A stretch of DNA of 64,000 nucleotides. Source: Haliclona indistincta. Its lineage: Eukaryota; Porifera; Demospongiae; Haplosclerida; Chalinidae. The stretch covers positions 8,497,864 to 8,561,863 of the forward strand of contig OZ024790.1 in assembly GCA_964017065.1 (NCBI GenBank). The letters run 5' to 3'. Positions within the stretch are counted from its first letter, which is position 1. Each line of letters opens with the position of its first letter. The notes below the pieces were generated by a model. That model saw only the letters and a list, made by a program, of their open reading frames with translations, did no database searches and was not told the origin of the DNA. Of the stretch, positions 1-12,068 are shown piece after piece. The translations under genes were made by a program, and so were the position numbers.

Positions 1-3000
1 TATATTTTCCAAAGTCATTAGTCATTGCAGGATTGAGTTTAACTTGTCTGATATACGCTGGTCCATCACGAGTCACATATGATTCTTGAACACCCATACC
101 AGGTATTGGGGATCGAAATTGAACAGAAGCTTCTTCCACTACTACTCTCTCCACTACCCCATCAAATCTACAAGTAACATTGAAATTTTCTCCAGCAGTA
201 GGAACACCAAGAAAAATGAGACGAGGAGTGAAGAGGTCATCATCAAGTGCTACACATGACAAAGAGAGACATTATTTGTCGAGCATCCACCAAATTTGCT
301 TTAATTACATCTACCACGTACTACAAATTGAAACGAACAAAATGCCTCATATGCTTTCTTGCTTTGGCTGACGTGCAGGGAATATTCTCAAAGTTCATTT
401 TGAGGGAATTGCTATTAAAAGCAGCAAGATGCAAGTCATCAAATGTAAATTACCCTAAAACAGTTGAGTTATCCTCTCCTAAATTAAATGCATACAAATC
501 TTAGTCAGGGACTCTACTATATCAGAGTAATTACGAGTAATTATAACAACTGGTTGTATTTGCGTAGTAAGGCCTCCTATATCGGACTAGACAATGATCG
601 GACGGTTATAATGATTTTTCGACAAACGCTGTCAACACTTTGTCAATATTATTAGTTAAAACTTAAAAAAGATGTTATGTTCAGTGAATACCTACAGTAA
701 GGCTCTATTAACATAGTAATGGGCGACAGCAAATGTCTGTCAACTGTCTGAGATTCTTTACTCACCTTCTACAGTCAGTTGTATGCTCTCACTAGCATTG
801 TTGTGTAGTACATACTGTTGTCCTGATGATGGTAGCACTGTAGCCATGCAGGTGATGGTCCTGCCATTATCACGCATCATATTGAACCGATTGATACGCA
901 GAGTGTCACCAGTGATATTGTAGTCAGGTCCAGTGGTGAGTAGTGATGGTCCCAGCCATTGATACATGATAGTAGTGGGTGTGTCCACATACTCACTGAT
1001 AGTTGCATTACACTGGAAGTCACTAAATGTGTCCACATACAGTGTATCATTAGGTATGATGGTCACTGTGACACTGATAATAGAGACTGCAAAGAAATAA
1101 GTTGAGTGGACAGTATCTAGCTGACATGCTATATCGTGTCTTACTCACTGGTTACATTAAGATCAATCTCATCAGTGTCATTAGTAGGTATTCCATTAAT
1201 CATCACAGTCCCAATACACTGATACTGTCCACCATCAGATGTACGTAGTGGACTAATAGTGAGTGTTGAGTTACTTGATGTACTGATCACAGTCACTCTG
1301 CTATCACTAGTGTTGACTGGACTACCATTCCTCATCCACACAAAGAAGGATGCTTGTAAGGTAGAGGGTACCACAGAGCATGATATGGATCGAGTGGTCC
1401 CAGCAAGATCAGGAGACCCCATACTGTCAACTGATATACTGACACTGGGTACTGCAGGTGAGAAATGAATTTGAATTACTTTTCAGACAGTATGTGTAAA
1501 CATGCATAACTTGTACTAGTTTGTGTATTTTATCTGATTATATTGTATATTCAGTACAGTCTTTTCTTGTACATCACCATCTTAAAATGACTATGTACAA
1601 TGAAACTGTATTTCAAATAAAACCAGGATGTTTACAATAACACTATAATATCAAAATTCCTGCAGACCATAGCAAACACTCACCTGATGGAGCAACAGCC
1701 ACATTACTGCGAGCACTGGGTAATGTATTAGTACCACCAAATGACACTACAAAGATGGAGATTTCATTCGTTGAAGTTACACCAGTGATAGTGAGCATAG
1801 TGTTAGTAGTGTTCCCTGCACTGAGTATATCACCACCATCCACCTGATAGAACACATCATAGCCACCTGGTACTGGAGATGAAGCATCCCATGACACAGT
1901 AACTTCAGTATCAGAGCTCCTACTAGCAGCAACATTAGGAGGTGTGCCTGAAACTACATATATTGCCAGTAATTCAGTATTAATTCAAAAATTGTAATTG
2001 GTTACCAGTGATCATTCCAGTAGATGAGCCTGGTGTTCCAAGAGTCACAGGTTTGTTGGAGCACTATCATGTCTACCCATTACAGTCACAGTGCACTCAT
2101 ACTCTCCTGCTTCTCTCTCTCTCACAGTCACTGTCACTCTGGTCACATCAGGCATGTCTGGCTCTGACGTATTGACAGAGTCTACATCACCATTCTGCAC
2201 ATACTGTGTTTGAAGAACCTCTCGAGAAACAGTGTACAGTGATGTATCTATGGCTGTATTGCCTCTTGTACATGTCACCATGGTGGGTGGTCCATTGGAG
2301 GAGTTGAATGAGAGAGTGAAGATAGGTGGGTCAGCATCTCGTGAGGATATGAGGGCAAACTGCATGTTTGTATCAACATTAGGACCATCTACATGTATAC
2401 ATAGTTGCTAATAATAACTGACAACATAAATATGTTTGTTATTATGCCTCGGTGGGCGGAGCCACGAGGCATACAGTAATCGTGGTGTCAGTCATTCTGT
2501 CTGTCTGTCTGTCGCAACGATTTCTCGTAGCTCGCTGAAAACTAATCGCTGAAAAAAGCAACACGAGTAGAAATCGATACTTGCTCGGATTTGAATTTTC
2601 AGAAGTTTGATTTTAAAGCTTAGTGCGTAAGTTACCGCGTGAATTGCTCACGGCTGGTTCAGTTTTGTAGCGCACGCTGAAAGTTAAGCTCTGAAACTAG
2701 CAATGCAAGTAGTACACGGTATTATCTCGCTCTAGAACATGTGAAAACTTTATACGAAGCTTTGTTCGTGAGTTATGGCGCAATTTGCTCACCGGCTCGC
2801 GATCGAGTTGTTGCTGGCGATCTTGAAAGGCAAAGCTATCCATAGGTGACTACCTAGAAGCTTATAGGTTAGAATTTCACTACAGGATAGCAGCACAGGT
2901 CCAGAGAAATTGTGTGAGCAAGCTATGGAAGCTATCTAGTATGCATGGGCTGTACTGAACATTGTAGACACGCCCAGTTGAATTGTGGTCAGCACTGATT

Positions 3001-3815
3001 GGCTTCTGATTGCATAACTATATATTGCTGTACAGAAGGCTGCAGTTTATTGTGTATGTTTTTATAAGTTGTCAGCCACTAACATAGTGTTCAACTAGCA
3101 ACAGCAGACTTTCATTACTGCTTGTGTATTTCAGTTCAGCGTATTTAGTCAGACAGGCATGTATGCATAACATTCCACCGAGGCATAAGCACCTTCGGTG
3201 CCTAGTTGTAACAGTATTGTGTACTCACCATAGTTGTCATATATATCTCCATTATACACACCTGCTGTCAGTGTGTGAGTGATGTTCTTCTCATCACGGA
3301 TCATACACTGCACTAGTCCAGTTCGATTGGTACCTCCTAGTCCAGTATCTCTCACCAGCCCCACCTGACCATTACAGGTCACCATCTGGTATGGCTCATC
3401 ATTAGGTGGACCATCAATGTCCATTGAAGAGACTGCAGTGGATCCAGGAGGTTGGAACCACATGCCATTATTGCTGTCATTGTTAGCACTCTGACACCAC
3501 AAGGCTAGAGTAGGACTCATGCTTTGATTTAAGCTTCTTGCTTCTATCTGACTAGCACGCAGCATCAGGTAGTCTGGTATAGGCTCCGAGGCCTCTTGAA
3601 AATACAATCTCACTCCTAATAATGAAGACTAACTAATTAATGAATTATTTATACGACAAACATGTTTAACCTTGAGTTGGTAGGTCAGTGTTGGGTATTA
3701 CTGGTCCTGCAGTGATCATATCAGGAGTACAATCTTGTCCTAAAGAACTGGTCACCATCATCACGAGCATTATGATGACTAGCATAATCGACGTGATTTT
3801 GCTTAGCGCAGTCAT
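1..3815 (-). CDS. Ig/FnIII transmembrane receptor paralogue A (3' part outside window; one frameshift)
   Basis: This is the 5' part of a multi-exon receptor gene. Exons on the minus strand, with GT-AG borders, are 3671-3815 (signal peptide), 3229-3615 (divergent Ig-like), 2006-2388 (Ig), 1684-1947 (FnIII), 1149-1451 (Ig), 766-1086 (Ig), and 249 running off the left edge (Ig). I chose the ATG at 3815 because it directly precedes the hydrophobic signal peptide. An upstream in-frame ATG at 3869 gives a longer basic leader, but copy B lacks homologous sequence there. Ig exons show the usual Cys and D-x-G-x-Y-x-C pattern. Exon 3 is one base shorter than in copy C (383 against 384 nt); a deletion near 2050 creates a stop, so this copy is broken or carries a sequencing error. 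It is paralogous to copies B and C. A cell-surface recognition role is inferred from architecture only. Confidence 0.8.
2445..3185 (+). mobile_element. TIR element with TGCCTCGGTGG ends, in intron 2 of copy A
   Basis: The ends are perfect 11-bp inverted repeats (TGCCTCGGTGG and its complement). A TA dinucleotide lies outside each end, as expected for a TA target duplication. The left end is followed by GCGGAGCCACGAGGCATA, which forms a small hairpin with the terminus. No transposase ORF is visible, so it is probably a non-autonomous DNA transposon. Related copies lie at 9336-10240 and, inverted, at 10659-11027. The receptor exons on either side are not interrupted. A further small hairpin (GCACC TTC GGTGC) sits just outside the right end at 3189-3201. 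Confidence 0.7.
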
Positions 3816-4347
3816 GCTGAACAGCCCTAAAGCTAGAATGCTGCGCTTTCTGTTCCGGTTTATAAACATTGTTTATCAAACGTCACGTTCTTCGCTCCCA
3901 CACGAGAAAATTAAGTTTAAATTTCCCGCGTCACCTCTATTGGGTGTGGCTAGACTCAACGTGTACGTACGTGTACGTGTACGTGTGTGTATTTGTTGCA
4001 GCCGAGATTGCAGCTACAGCAGCTATGCATGTGTATCATGAGCCAGGATTTGCTGTTGTTTGCTGAAGAAGAGGTAGAGAGAAAAGATAGTATGACAGTT
4101 GAAGACGTGGTACCAATGCGTGTCAGCTATTCTCTTGTCTTTTCTCTCTGGCTGGTAGGTTGTGGTCAGTGTAGTGTGGGCATGCATAAGGGAGACTGGG
4201 CGTGTGTCTGACACTGCTCATCACTACACATCATCACTCATCACATGACATTTTGTTTTGCCTATTACACGAATAATAAACAATGTATGCTAATAATATT
4301 TTCTCTGCTTGAACATGCATGTGGCTATTTTAACAATTCAGTCAGTA
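3816..4347 (-). promoter_or_regulatory. Upstream region of copy A, conserved in copies B and C
   Basis: About 430 bp upstream of the signal-peptide exon are recognisably conserved in front of copy B (23810-24900, interrupted) and copy C (59006-59430). The shared blocks include a GCTAGAATGCTGCGCTTTCT segment, a TTAAGTTTAAATTT block, and a stretch around 4040-4160 encoding GAAGAAGAGGTAGAG-type purine runs. The region ends directly at the 3' UTR of the next paralogue. That conservation marks it as the shared 5' UTR and promoter of the family. No TATA box or specific factor site was assigned. Confidence 0.5.
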
Positions 4348-7300
4348 TCACATTGTAGTGACTTGTTCGTATTCATCATCAGCAACAGCACTGGACTGTG
4401 TGGGTAGTGTGTGAGTGCCATATGCTGCACAATCTGTCATCTTGATATCATCACTGCATGGTCTGCAACAAAATAATACAACTAACTCAAATGATAAATT
4501 CTCTTACTGTGTTGTCTGTTGTGGTTGATCATATACTATATCAATGGGTTTCACTGACACAGGTGTTGAACTACTGAAATGCAACCGATAGATACGGACA
4601 TCATTATAAAACCAAGCAGAATATAGTGATACAGAGAATTTTTGCACAAGACTCTGCACTAATGTACATTGTAATTCACCTTATCTGTCCTGGTATATCG
4701 TATAATATTGCATCATATTTTTCTTCCCTTTTCATGGGTAATGGTGACCCGCTATAATTAAAAATTTGAATCAGATGTGCTACTGCTTCATCTAGTATAA
4801 ATGCTGATGCACCTTTTTGGTGTGAACGATTGTCGTCGTCTTTCAGTAACAGAATGTACAGAGTAGTCACTATGACATTCCCAATCAGAGATGCTAATGA
4901 TATAAACACAAACACTGCCATAGCTGCTATTAAACCAGTAGACATTGATGAAGGACAACTGCAGCTTGATGGAGGGCAACTGCAGCTTGATGGAGATAAT
5001 GTTGATGTCTTCTCTGGTAGAGAACACGTGTAGTTGATTTTGTGGCAGTGCAAGACTAGCTAGTTATATTATTTTTACTCACCTACTACAGTCAGTTGTA
5101 TGCTCTCACTAGCATTGTTGTGTAGTACATACTGTTGTCCTGATGATGGTAGCACTGTAGCCATGCAGGTGATGCTCCTGCCATTATCACGCATCATATT
5201 GAACCGATTGATACGCAGAGTGTCACCAGTGATATTGTAGTCAGCTCCAGTGGTGAGTAGTGATGGTCCCAGCCATTGATACATGATAGTAGTGGGTGTG
5301 TCCACATACTCACTGATAGTTGCATTACACTGGAAGTCACTAAATGTGTCCACATACAGTGTATCATTAGGTATGATGGTCACTGTGACACTGATGATGG
5401 AGACTGCAGGAGAACATTAAACGTTTGTGTGCACATGATAGTATGTAGCTACTCACTGGTTATGTTAAGATCAATCACATCAGTGCTGATAGTATTGGTA
5501 TTGTTAACTATAGTCCCAATACACTGATACTGTCCACCATCAGATGTATGCAGTGGATTGATAGTGAGTGTGGAGTTACTCTGTGTCATAGTTACTATCA
5601 CTCTGCTATTACTAGTGTCGACTGGACTGCCATTTCTAGTCCAAGTGATGGTCACTGGTCCTGTATTAGACTCCACTAAGCACAGTAGTGAACTGGTTGC
5701 TCCAGCAATGAGAGGCAAGTCCATGTTGTTCAATGATACACTGACATTCAGTGCTATATATGAAAATTCATTCTGTATGGAAAATGCGACATGATGCTTC
5801 ATAATCTTACCTGGAACCAAGCTTGTCCTAAAGCTCATAGTAGCAGTAGAAGTGTTTCCTATACAGTTAGTAGCAATCACTGTGTAGTTGTATGTGGTAT
5901 CCTCCTCCAGGCCACTCAGTGTGATAGTGTAGGTGGAATTGATAGCTATAATATCTTCTGTACCACTGACAGTGTTACTCCGTGCAAGGTCAGTGTCTCT
6001 CTCCTGACCAGTGTATAGTATGTGGTAGGTCTCATTAGTGTATGCTATACTAGGGACAGTGATCATGATAGTGGCATTGGTAGGGTTGATAGCAGTGACA
6101 GCAGCATTAGGAGTATTGGGAACTGACATTGCTGTGAGGAATAACAAGCTTATGACAGAAAAAGACAATGCATTATGTAATTTAACTTGAATAGGTGACT
6201 ACAATTTTTCAACAAAGGTAAGTCTTATAAATCCACAGCTCACCTCTACTAGACACTGTACTGCTGACATTAGTGGTCACTGTTGATGAGTCTGGGATCA
6301 CAATCCTAGCCACACATTGATACAATCCAGCATCACTGACTTGAGCATTGCTAACATTCAAAGTGTTCACTACATATGTTCCATTATCACTGACTGATAC
6401 ATTACCAGCACGCATTGAACCATAGTGTAGCCATTGGACCATTAGCTCAGGGATCACCACTGATGGCTTCATAGCTCTGCAGACCAGAATGAAGCTATCA
6501 TGAAGGTCTGAGTCCAGGCATGTTGCTTCTAGTACAGCAACCATGGTAGGTGCAACAGTGGAGTTGCTGATGACAGGATCTAGAAAGCAACACGATTTGT
6601 AGCATACAATTAATGTCTAGATCATGACAGCTCACCTTGTACAATCACAGTAGTACTCTCATTGACCAGTGCAGAGTCCTCCACATACAGTAGTGTGTCG
6701 TTACTATCGATACTGATACTGCACTCATAGCTACCACTATCCATGCTACTACTGAGAGTAATAAACACTAGTCGAGTCTCATATCGGTTGGGAGAGGCGA
6801 CAGTTGTTGTAGTGATATCAATACGAGGGGTTGTTGCATTTACATCGCCAACATTAGCAGTGTCAAAATCATCGTCACCATCTTTAGACCACATCATGTC
6901 CACATGAAACGGTGTGTTTACAGTTAGTGTTATTTCAATAACACATGTTATGTTGAGAGTACTGCCAGCAAGATGGGTCTGTGTTGTGCTGCTGTTTGTA
7001 GAGACAGTGCCTAGAGCAAAATAGAGTTTGAGGGAGACTGTTGGAGATGGGACTGCAATAGGAGAGAGGGAGGAAGGGAAACATTCAAAATAAAATAATC
7101 ATCAGCTACTGCAGTAACCCACTCACTCTGTAGTCTGATGTCCACCATACTGTAGTTACTGACAGTGACATTGATGGCACTGATATTCACAGTTGCAGTA
7201 CATGTGTACTGTCCAGCATCAGAAGTATTGGTAGGATTGAATGTGAGAGTGACAGTGTTGTTAGTCCTCACAGGTGGTACACTAATGGTGTTCAGAGCTG

Positions 7301-7423
7301 TATCACCACCAGCACTAACAGCTTGCTTGGTCCACACAATGTCTGGTTGGACTATTAATCTATCTACTACTCCTACAACACACACTGCAAAAAAAAGTCT
7401 GTTTCCTGCTGCATGATAGGTTC

Positions 7424-8110
7424 AGAAAATGTGGTGGAAACCTCATCTGTCCTGACGTGTCCTTACGCTACTAAATTCCATATTTCAGGTACCTATCCTG
7501 GTGCAGGGTGGTATAGTATAGATCCAAATTTAAGGTACAGGAAAATTGCCGGCACGCCACATTTCAGTATGCTGAAATGCCGTGTGCTGTTTCCTGGAAA
7601 TGTTATGTTTCAGCATCCTGAAATGTGCATTTAAACTACCTGACACATGGCTTTAGGCTGCCCTACCATGGTACAGGAAATGTACCTGAAATTTCGAAAT
7701 TTCCTACAAAAATCCTTTAACAGAAATGCCATACTGAAATGTGAGATGATGGATATATTTCCTTTGCCTTAAATTTGGATCTATACTATACCACCCTGCA
7801 GCAGGAAAGATACTCGAAATGTTCAAATTTCCTGCAACAGTCCTGTATGAGAAATGTCTAATTCTAGCATGCTGAAATGTGATATGCTGGATATATTTCC
7901 TTTGCCTTATATTTGGATCTATACTATACCACCCTGCAGCAGGAAAGATACTCGAAATGTTCAAATTTCCTGTTACAGTCCTTGTATGAGAAATGTCTAA
8001 TTCTACCATGCTGAAATGTGAGATGATGGTTGATTTCCTGGTATTGAAATGCATCTCTATACTCAGGCAATACTATAGCTTTTCTGCAGTAGAAAAGTTT
8101 CCTGCCGTTT
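7424..8110. repeat. Left subterminal repeats of the 10.4-kb element
   Basis: At least two direct copies of a unit of about 139 bp lie at roughly 7748-7886 and 7887-8025. Each contains a block reading GGATCTATACTATACCACCC followed by TGCAGCAGGAAAGATACTCG. An inverted piece of the same unit lies at 7505-7560. The whole segment is rich in TTTCCTG and CTGAAAT motifs. Subterminal motif repeats are typical transposase-binding regions of CACTA-type elements, which supports the assigned boundaries. Confidence 0.6.
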
Positions 8111-8426
8111 GGAATTTCCTGACACGGCAACGATAGCAGATTGGTACCATCCCGATACAAGGGGCATACACACTCACATACAACCCACATGCAAAATTAC
8201 AATGTCCCAAAACATGCATTCACAAAACTTTCTGAATAAGCAAAAACAAATCTTTCTGAATAAGCAATGTGAACCATACATGCTACAGTTGTTATTAGTC
8301 ACCATAATAGTGATAGTCTTAATGGAGTCAAGAGCAAAGTAGAACAACAAATTCCAGTAGACTTGCACCGACAGTATTACTGTATGGAAACAAAACAAGA
8401 GAAATCAATAACCATAAGAACAACAA

Positions 8427-8822
8427 TCATGAAACATCAAGAGTAAATAATGTACAGAGAGTATCGAACGCCGTATTGCCCCCATGCAAACACTGTGCGA
8501 AGTAACGTGACAGGCACGTGATTCTATGTAGCAAACAGATCTTGGTATGCCTAGTTGTGACGCAGGTTTCATGCCTCCCTTGATCGAAAAGCTGCCTAAT
8601 CCGCGAGAGAATACCAGCTGGAGGATTCCAGTGGAACGTCTTGCAGCCAACCACGAGAACACTGGCCTGCTTGCCTGTTGAAACGACGTCAAACTGCAGT
8701 TTGTCGGTGAACTTTTCCCATCCAGCTTGCGCAAGACTCATTACGGTCACTCTGCTGGGATCATCAGGCGGTATTCTTCTTGGGAGGCATTCATCGAGTG
8801 GACTAGCTGGTCTTTTGGGCAT
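8427..8822 (-). CDS. Unknown ORF (131 codons) inside the small TIR element
   Basis: This is an uninterrupted frame starting at an ATG at 8822, inside the TIR element at 8440-8976. The first 85 or so residues lie between the inverted repeats and look protein-like: mixed composition, with a GWEKFTDKLQFDVV segment and a GILSRIRQLFDQGRHE helix-like segment. The last 30 residues are encoded by the inverted repeat itself. It may be an exon remnant of the transposon's own protein. I do not recognise the family, and no catalytic motif is visible. Confidence 0.3.
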   Translation of the reverse strand: MPKRPASPLDECLPRRIPPDDPSRVTVMSLAQAGWEKFTDKLQFDVVSTGKQASVLVVGCKTFHWNPPAGILSRIRQLFDQGRHETCVTTRHTKICLLHRITCLSRYFAQCLHGGNTAFDTLCTLFTLDVS

Positions 8823-8976
8823 TGAGCGCTGTCGGTGTTTAGTAGACTACAGTGACGTAGTGGTACGAAGCTCTGCGTAATTATAATTTTTCTCACGTGC
8901 CTGTCACGTTACTTTGCACAGAGTGTTTGCATGGGCTATACGGCATTTGATACTCTCTGTACATTATTTGCTCTAG
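8440..8976. mobile_element. Small TIR element nested in the 10.4-kb insertion
   Basis: The segment is bounded by inverted repeats of about 80 bp (8440-8522 and 8893-8976). Both contain AAATAATGTACAGAGAGTAT at the outer side and GTAACGTGACAGGCACGTGA at the inner side, with a few mismatches. The interior holds one open reading frame on the minus strand. The family was not identified. Confidence 0.6.
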
Positions 8977-9335
8977 GAAATATTCTAATGAGGGAGCCGA
9001 GAACCTTCACAGTGTATGAACACATACAATAATTCAAACACATTATTAGATTTCTAAAGTCAAGAGTCTGTAATTGCTTGTCCTGAAACCGCTTTTTTTG
9101 AGGAAACAAGCATGAGGTTCGTTTGATTGAAGTAGAAGGAAAGTCTTCATCGAACCAAGAAATTTTGCATCTGCGGTAAGCACTGACAACTAACCAGATC
9201 ACAGTGAAACACTTCTATTGTTTATGTCAACAACAATAGTTACTCCTAACACTATGTGAAGAACAAAGGACTTGACCTGACAACTTGACAGTGTATGCAT
9301 GCATGCGCATACGACATACAGGCATCGATTATGCA

Positions 9336-10240
9336 TGCCTCAATGGGCAGAGTCACGAGGCATAAAATAGTTTGTGTCAGTCCGACTGTGCATGGTATAG
9401 TGTATCGCTCGCTGGAAACCAAGCACTGATACTTGCAACATAGGAAGAAATTGACATTTGCTAAAAAGAATTTTCAGTTCTAAAGCTCTGTCCGTGAGTT
9501 ATGGCGTGATATGCTTACCTCAATGGCTGTTGCTGACAATTTAGACCTCTCTGAAGACAAAAATAGTCACTACTAACTGTCTAACTGTCTAGTAGCTTGA
9601 ACGTTAGACTTATACTACACTGAAACAGCATTGTCAAAAATATAATAGATTTTTTGGACATATGGAATTTTTCACATTTTGTACACCAGGACGAAGTCAT
9701 CTAAACATCCACAAAGCACAAGAAGTTGGCTAGACTGAATCGCTGAAGAAGAATAGCTCTAGTAACAGTGAATACCTAATTTCTAATTATCAGCACAAAA
9801 ATCACCAAATTTTGCCTCTGGGGGAAAATATGTGCACGTCTACCAGAGCTAAACAAGCATCAGGCAAGCCTGTTAATAGCTGTGAACAACAATCCGGATC
9901 GAACTAAGGCGCAAATTTTGTTACAAACATTAAAATTGAAATTGTTCGAAATTCACGTACTAATGCATTACGAGGATGAGATCGTCGGGGGAAAATTAGT
10001 GCGTGTGTGCATGAGCGCTTCACTATGCATACAGCAAGTTAGCCACGAGTCTCTAGAGCACTTTTCCTGGTCGAACTAAGCTTTCAAGACGTTAGTTGGC
10101 CTTGGGTGATGCATTTTCAGGTCGCTCTCAATTGCCGTAATACATTAGTTAACGTTAGTATACGGAAAAATTAAACTCAGTGTACTGGCATTTCTGGTAA
10201 TGGATAGCAGCACGGGTCCAGAGAAATTTCCACCGAGGCA
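9336..10240 (+). mobile_element. TGCCTCGGTGG-type TIR element, second copy
   Basis: It begins with a diverged left end (TGCCTCAATGGGCAGAGTCACGAGG split over 9336-9361) and finishes with the intact right end CCACCGAGGCA at 10230-10240. Internal blocks match the copy at 2445-3185, for example GGATAGCAGCAC followed by GGTCCAGAGAAAT near the right end. It is longer and more diverged than that copy. No convincing coding region is seen; a 65-codon frame at 9882-10079 has no support. Confidence 0.55.
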
Positions 10241-10658
10241 TCAGGTCTTGTGGTGCTATTTGTTAATACAGACTTAGCTATAATTTTTTTGTATAAGCGA
10301 CATGTTCTTATCTCATTTGTAAGCTGCACCACTAAGCGGTCTTGCTTGGTACGAGAGCTACACAGAAGCTACCATGCAACAGTTGCTAACACGAAACATG
10401 TGCTTCATAGTTGTACATACAAAACCTCTATAGTTGGCAGGGTACGCCAAAATAAAATCAAAATTAATATCATTGTTGATCTTGGGCAATACAGGGTTTT
10501 GCACAGTTCTTGCAACCAAATAAACATTGACATCAATGTCATGTGTTTGAACAATCAACTAATTTCAATGGTCACTAGTTGGTTACAAACACAAGCTTTC
10601 GTTTGATAAAGCGATAAACGTATAAAAAATATTATAATGAAAGCACCAAATGTACAGA

Positions 10659-11027
10659 TGCCTCAGTGGAATGCCACTATACCCAAAAAAACAGAACTAT
10701 CAACCATTCCACAAACACAGCAACTTCAGATGCATGTATACAGGATTTCTGTACAGCAATCACAATGCAGTGCTTTACAGAAGCCAATCAGCGCTGATCA
10801 CAATTCAACTGGACATGTCTACAATGTTCAGCACAGCACACGCCATAACTCACGAACAGAGCCTTAAAACCAAAATCCTTACAATTCATTTTCAAGCAAA
10901 TGTTGATTTTATCTTGTGTAGCATGTTTCAGCACTTAGTTTTCAGCGAGCGACGAGAAATCGTTGCGACAGACGGACGGAATGACAACACTACTACCGTA
11001 TGCCTAGTGGCTCCACCCACCAAGGCA
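10659..11027 (-). mobile_element. TGCCTCGGTGG-type TIR element, inverted short copy
   Basis: The end sequences TGCCTCAGTGG (10659) and CCACCAAGGCA (ending 11027) mark this copy in the opposite orientation. The right part is the reverse complement of the left end of the copy at 2445, including the GGAGCCACTAGGCATA hairpin segment and the CGCAACGATTTCTCG block. About 370 bp long, non-coding. Confidence 0.6.
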
Positions 11028-11217
11028 TAAAACTCATGAACATTGGAGCAGAAAGGCTATCCCAAATTGCCCTCAAGCTCAGGTGAAAAAGTGACTCACG
11101 TGTAGTTCTGGATTCATAAGCTTCATCCCAAAGTATTCAAAACACTACGTATTGACCCCTTGAAATACTCCATATAGAACAGTCCTGTATAAGATAGAAA
11201 CAGTAATATACGACATA

Positions 11218-11900
11218 CACACAGCATATGGCGAACCTTACACAGTAACTATGTCTCACTTCATGTATAGAACAGTCCTGTAGAGAGAAACAGTAATATA
11301 CACACAGTACAATGACAGTCTACAACAATGATCTACCTGTTATATTGGTTACTCGTTCGATCACCTATGATAGCTCATCGGTTTGAGCAGTGTCATAATA
11401 ATTATAGTATAATGGCACATCATAGTCATACACAGAATGTACAGTCAACTCATTCGGTCTCTAAAATAATAAGAGGAATAGTACTTGAAGAAACAACAGG
11501 AATAAGAAGGTTAGGTTACCTGTTGTCAAGCACAGCGAGATGACATCAAATTGACAACGACAAGAACCATATGAAGAACGTACCACAGCATATGGCGAAC
11601 CTTACACAGTAACTATGTCTCACTTTATGTATAGAATAGTCCTGTATAAGAAACAGTAATATACACACAGTATAATGACAGTCTACAACAATGATCTACC
11701 TGTTATATAGATCACTCGTTCACTCTGACCCGATAGCTCATCGGTATATAGTATAATGGTTATCCACAGAATGCACAGTCAACTCATTTGGTCTCTAAAA
11801 CAATAAGAGGAACAGTACTTGAAGAAACAACAGGAATAAGGTTAGATTACCTGTCGCCAAGCACCGGGAGATGACATCAAACAGTGACTACAAGAAGACA
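11218..11900 (+). repeat. Two direct copies of a ~360-bp unit
   Basis: The unit starts around CACAGCATATGGCGAACCTT at 11219 and again at 11585. It continues through ATGATCTACCTGTTATAT, an AACTCATT-GGTCTCTAAAA block, and AAGAAACAACAGGAATAAG to about 11575 and 11900. The copies differ by scattered substitutions and short gaps, so the duplication is not very recent. No coding potential is evident. Confidence 0.65.
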
Positions 11901-12068
11901 CCGTTATTATTGGACATCCTAGCTGGGATGGCAGCGGCACTAGCCGAGAAGGATAGCACTGATATCTAGTCAGAGTGACAATCAGAGCAGAATATCTCAG
12001 TGGGTACCTTGTGTTGTAGTATAGCACAGGTTCTTCTTGCTATGGAGGATGGTAGGAGCCAGCTGCAA

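Noticed and set aside
5276..7416. Plus-strand open frames opposite the receptor exons
   Set aside because: Antisense shadows of Ig and FnIII exons with clear minus-strand splice borders.
10250..10606. 118-codon frame between two TIR elements
   Set aside because: Low-complexity composition, no motif, and an overlapping antisense frame; most likely chance.
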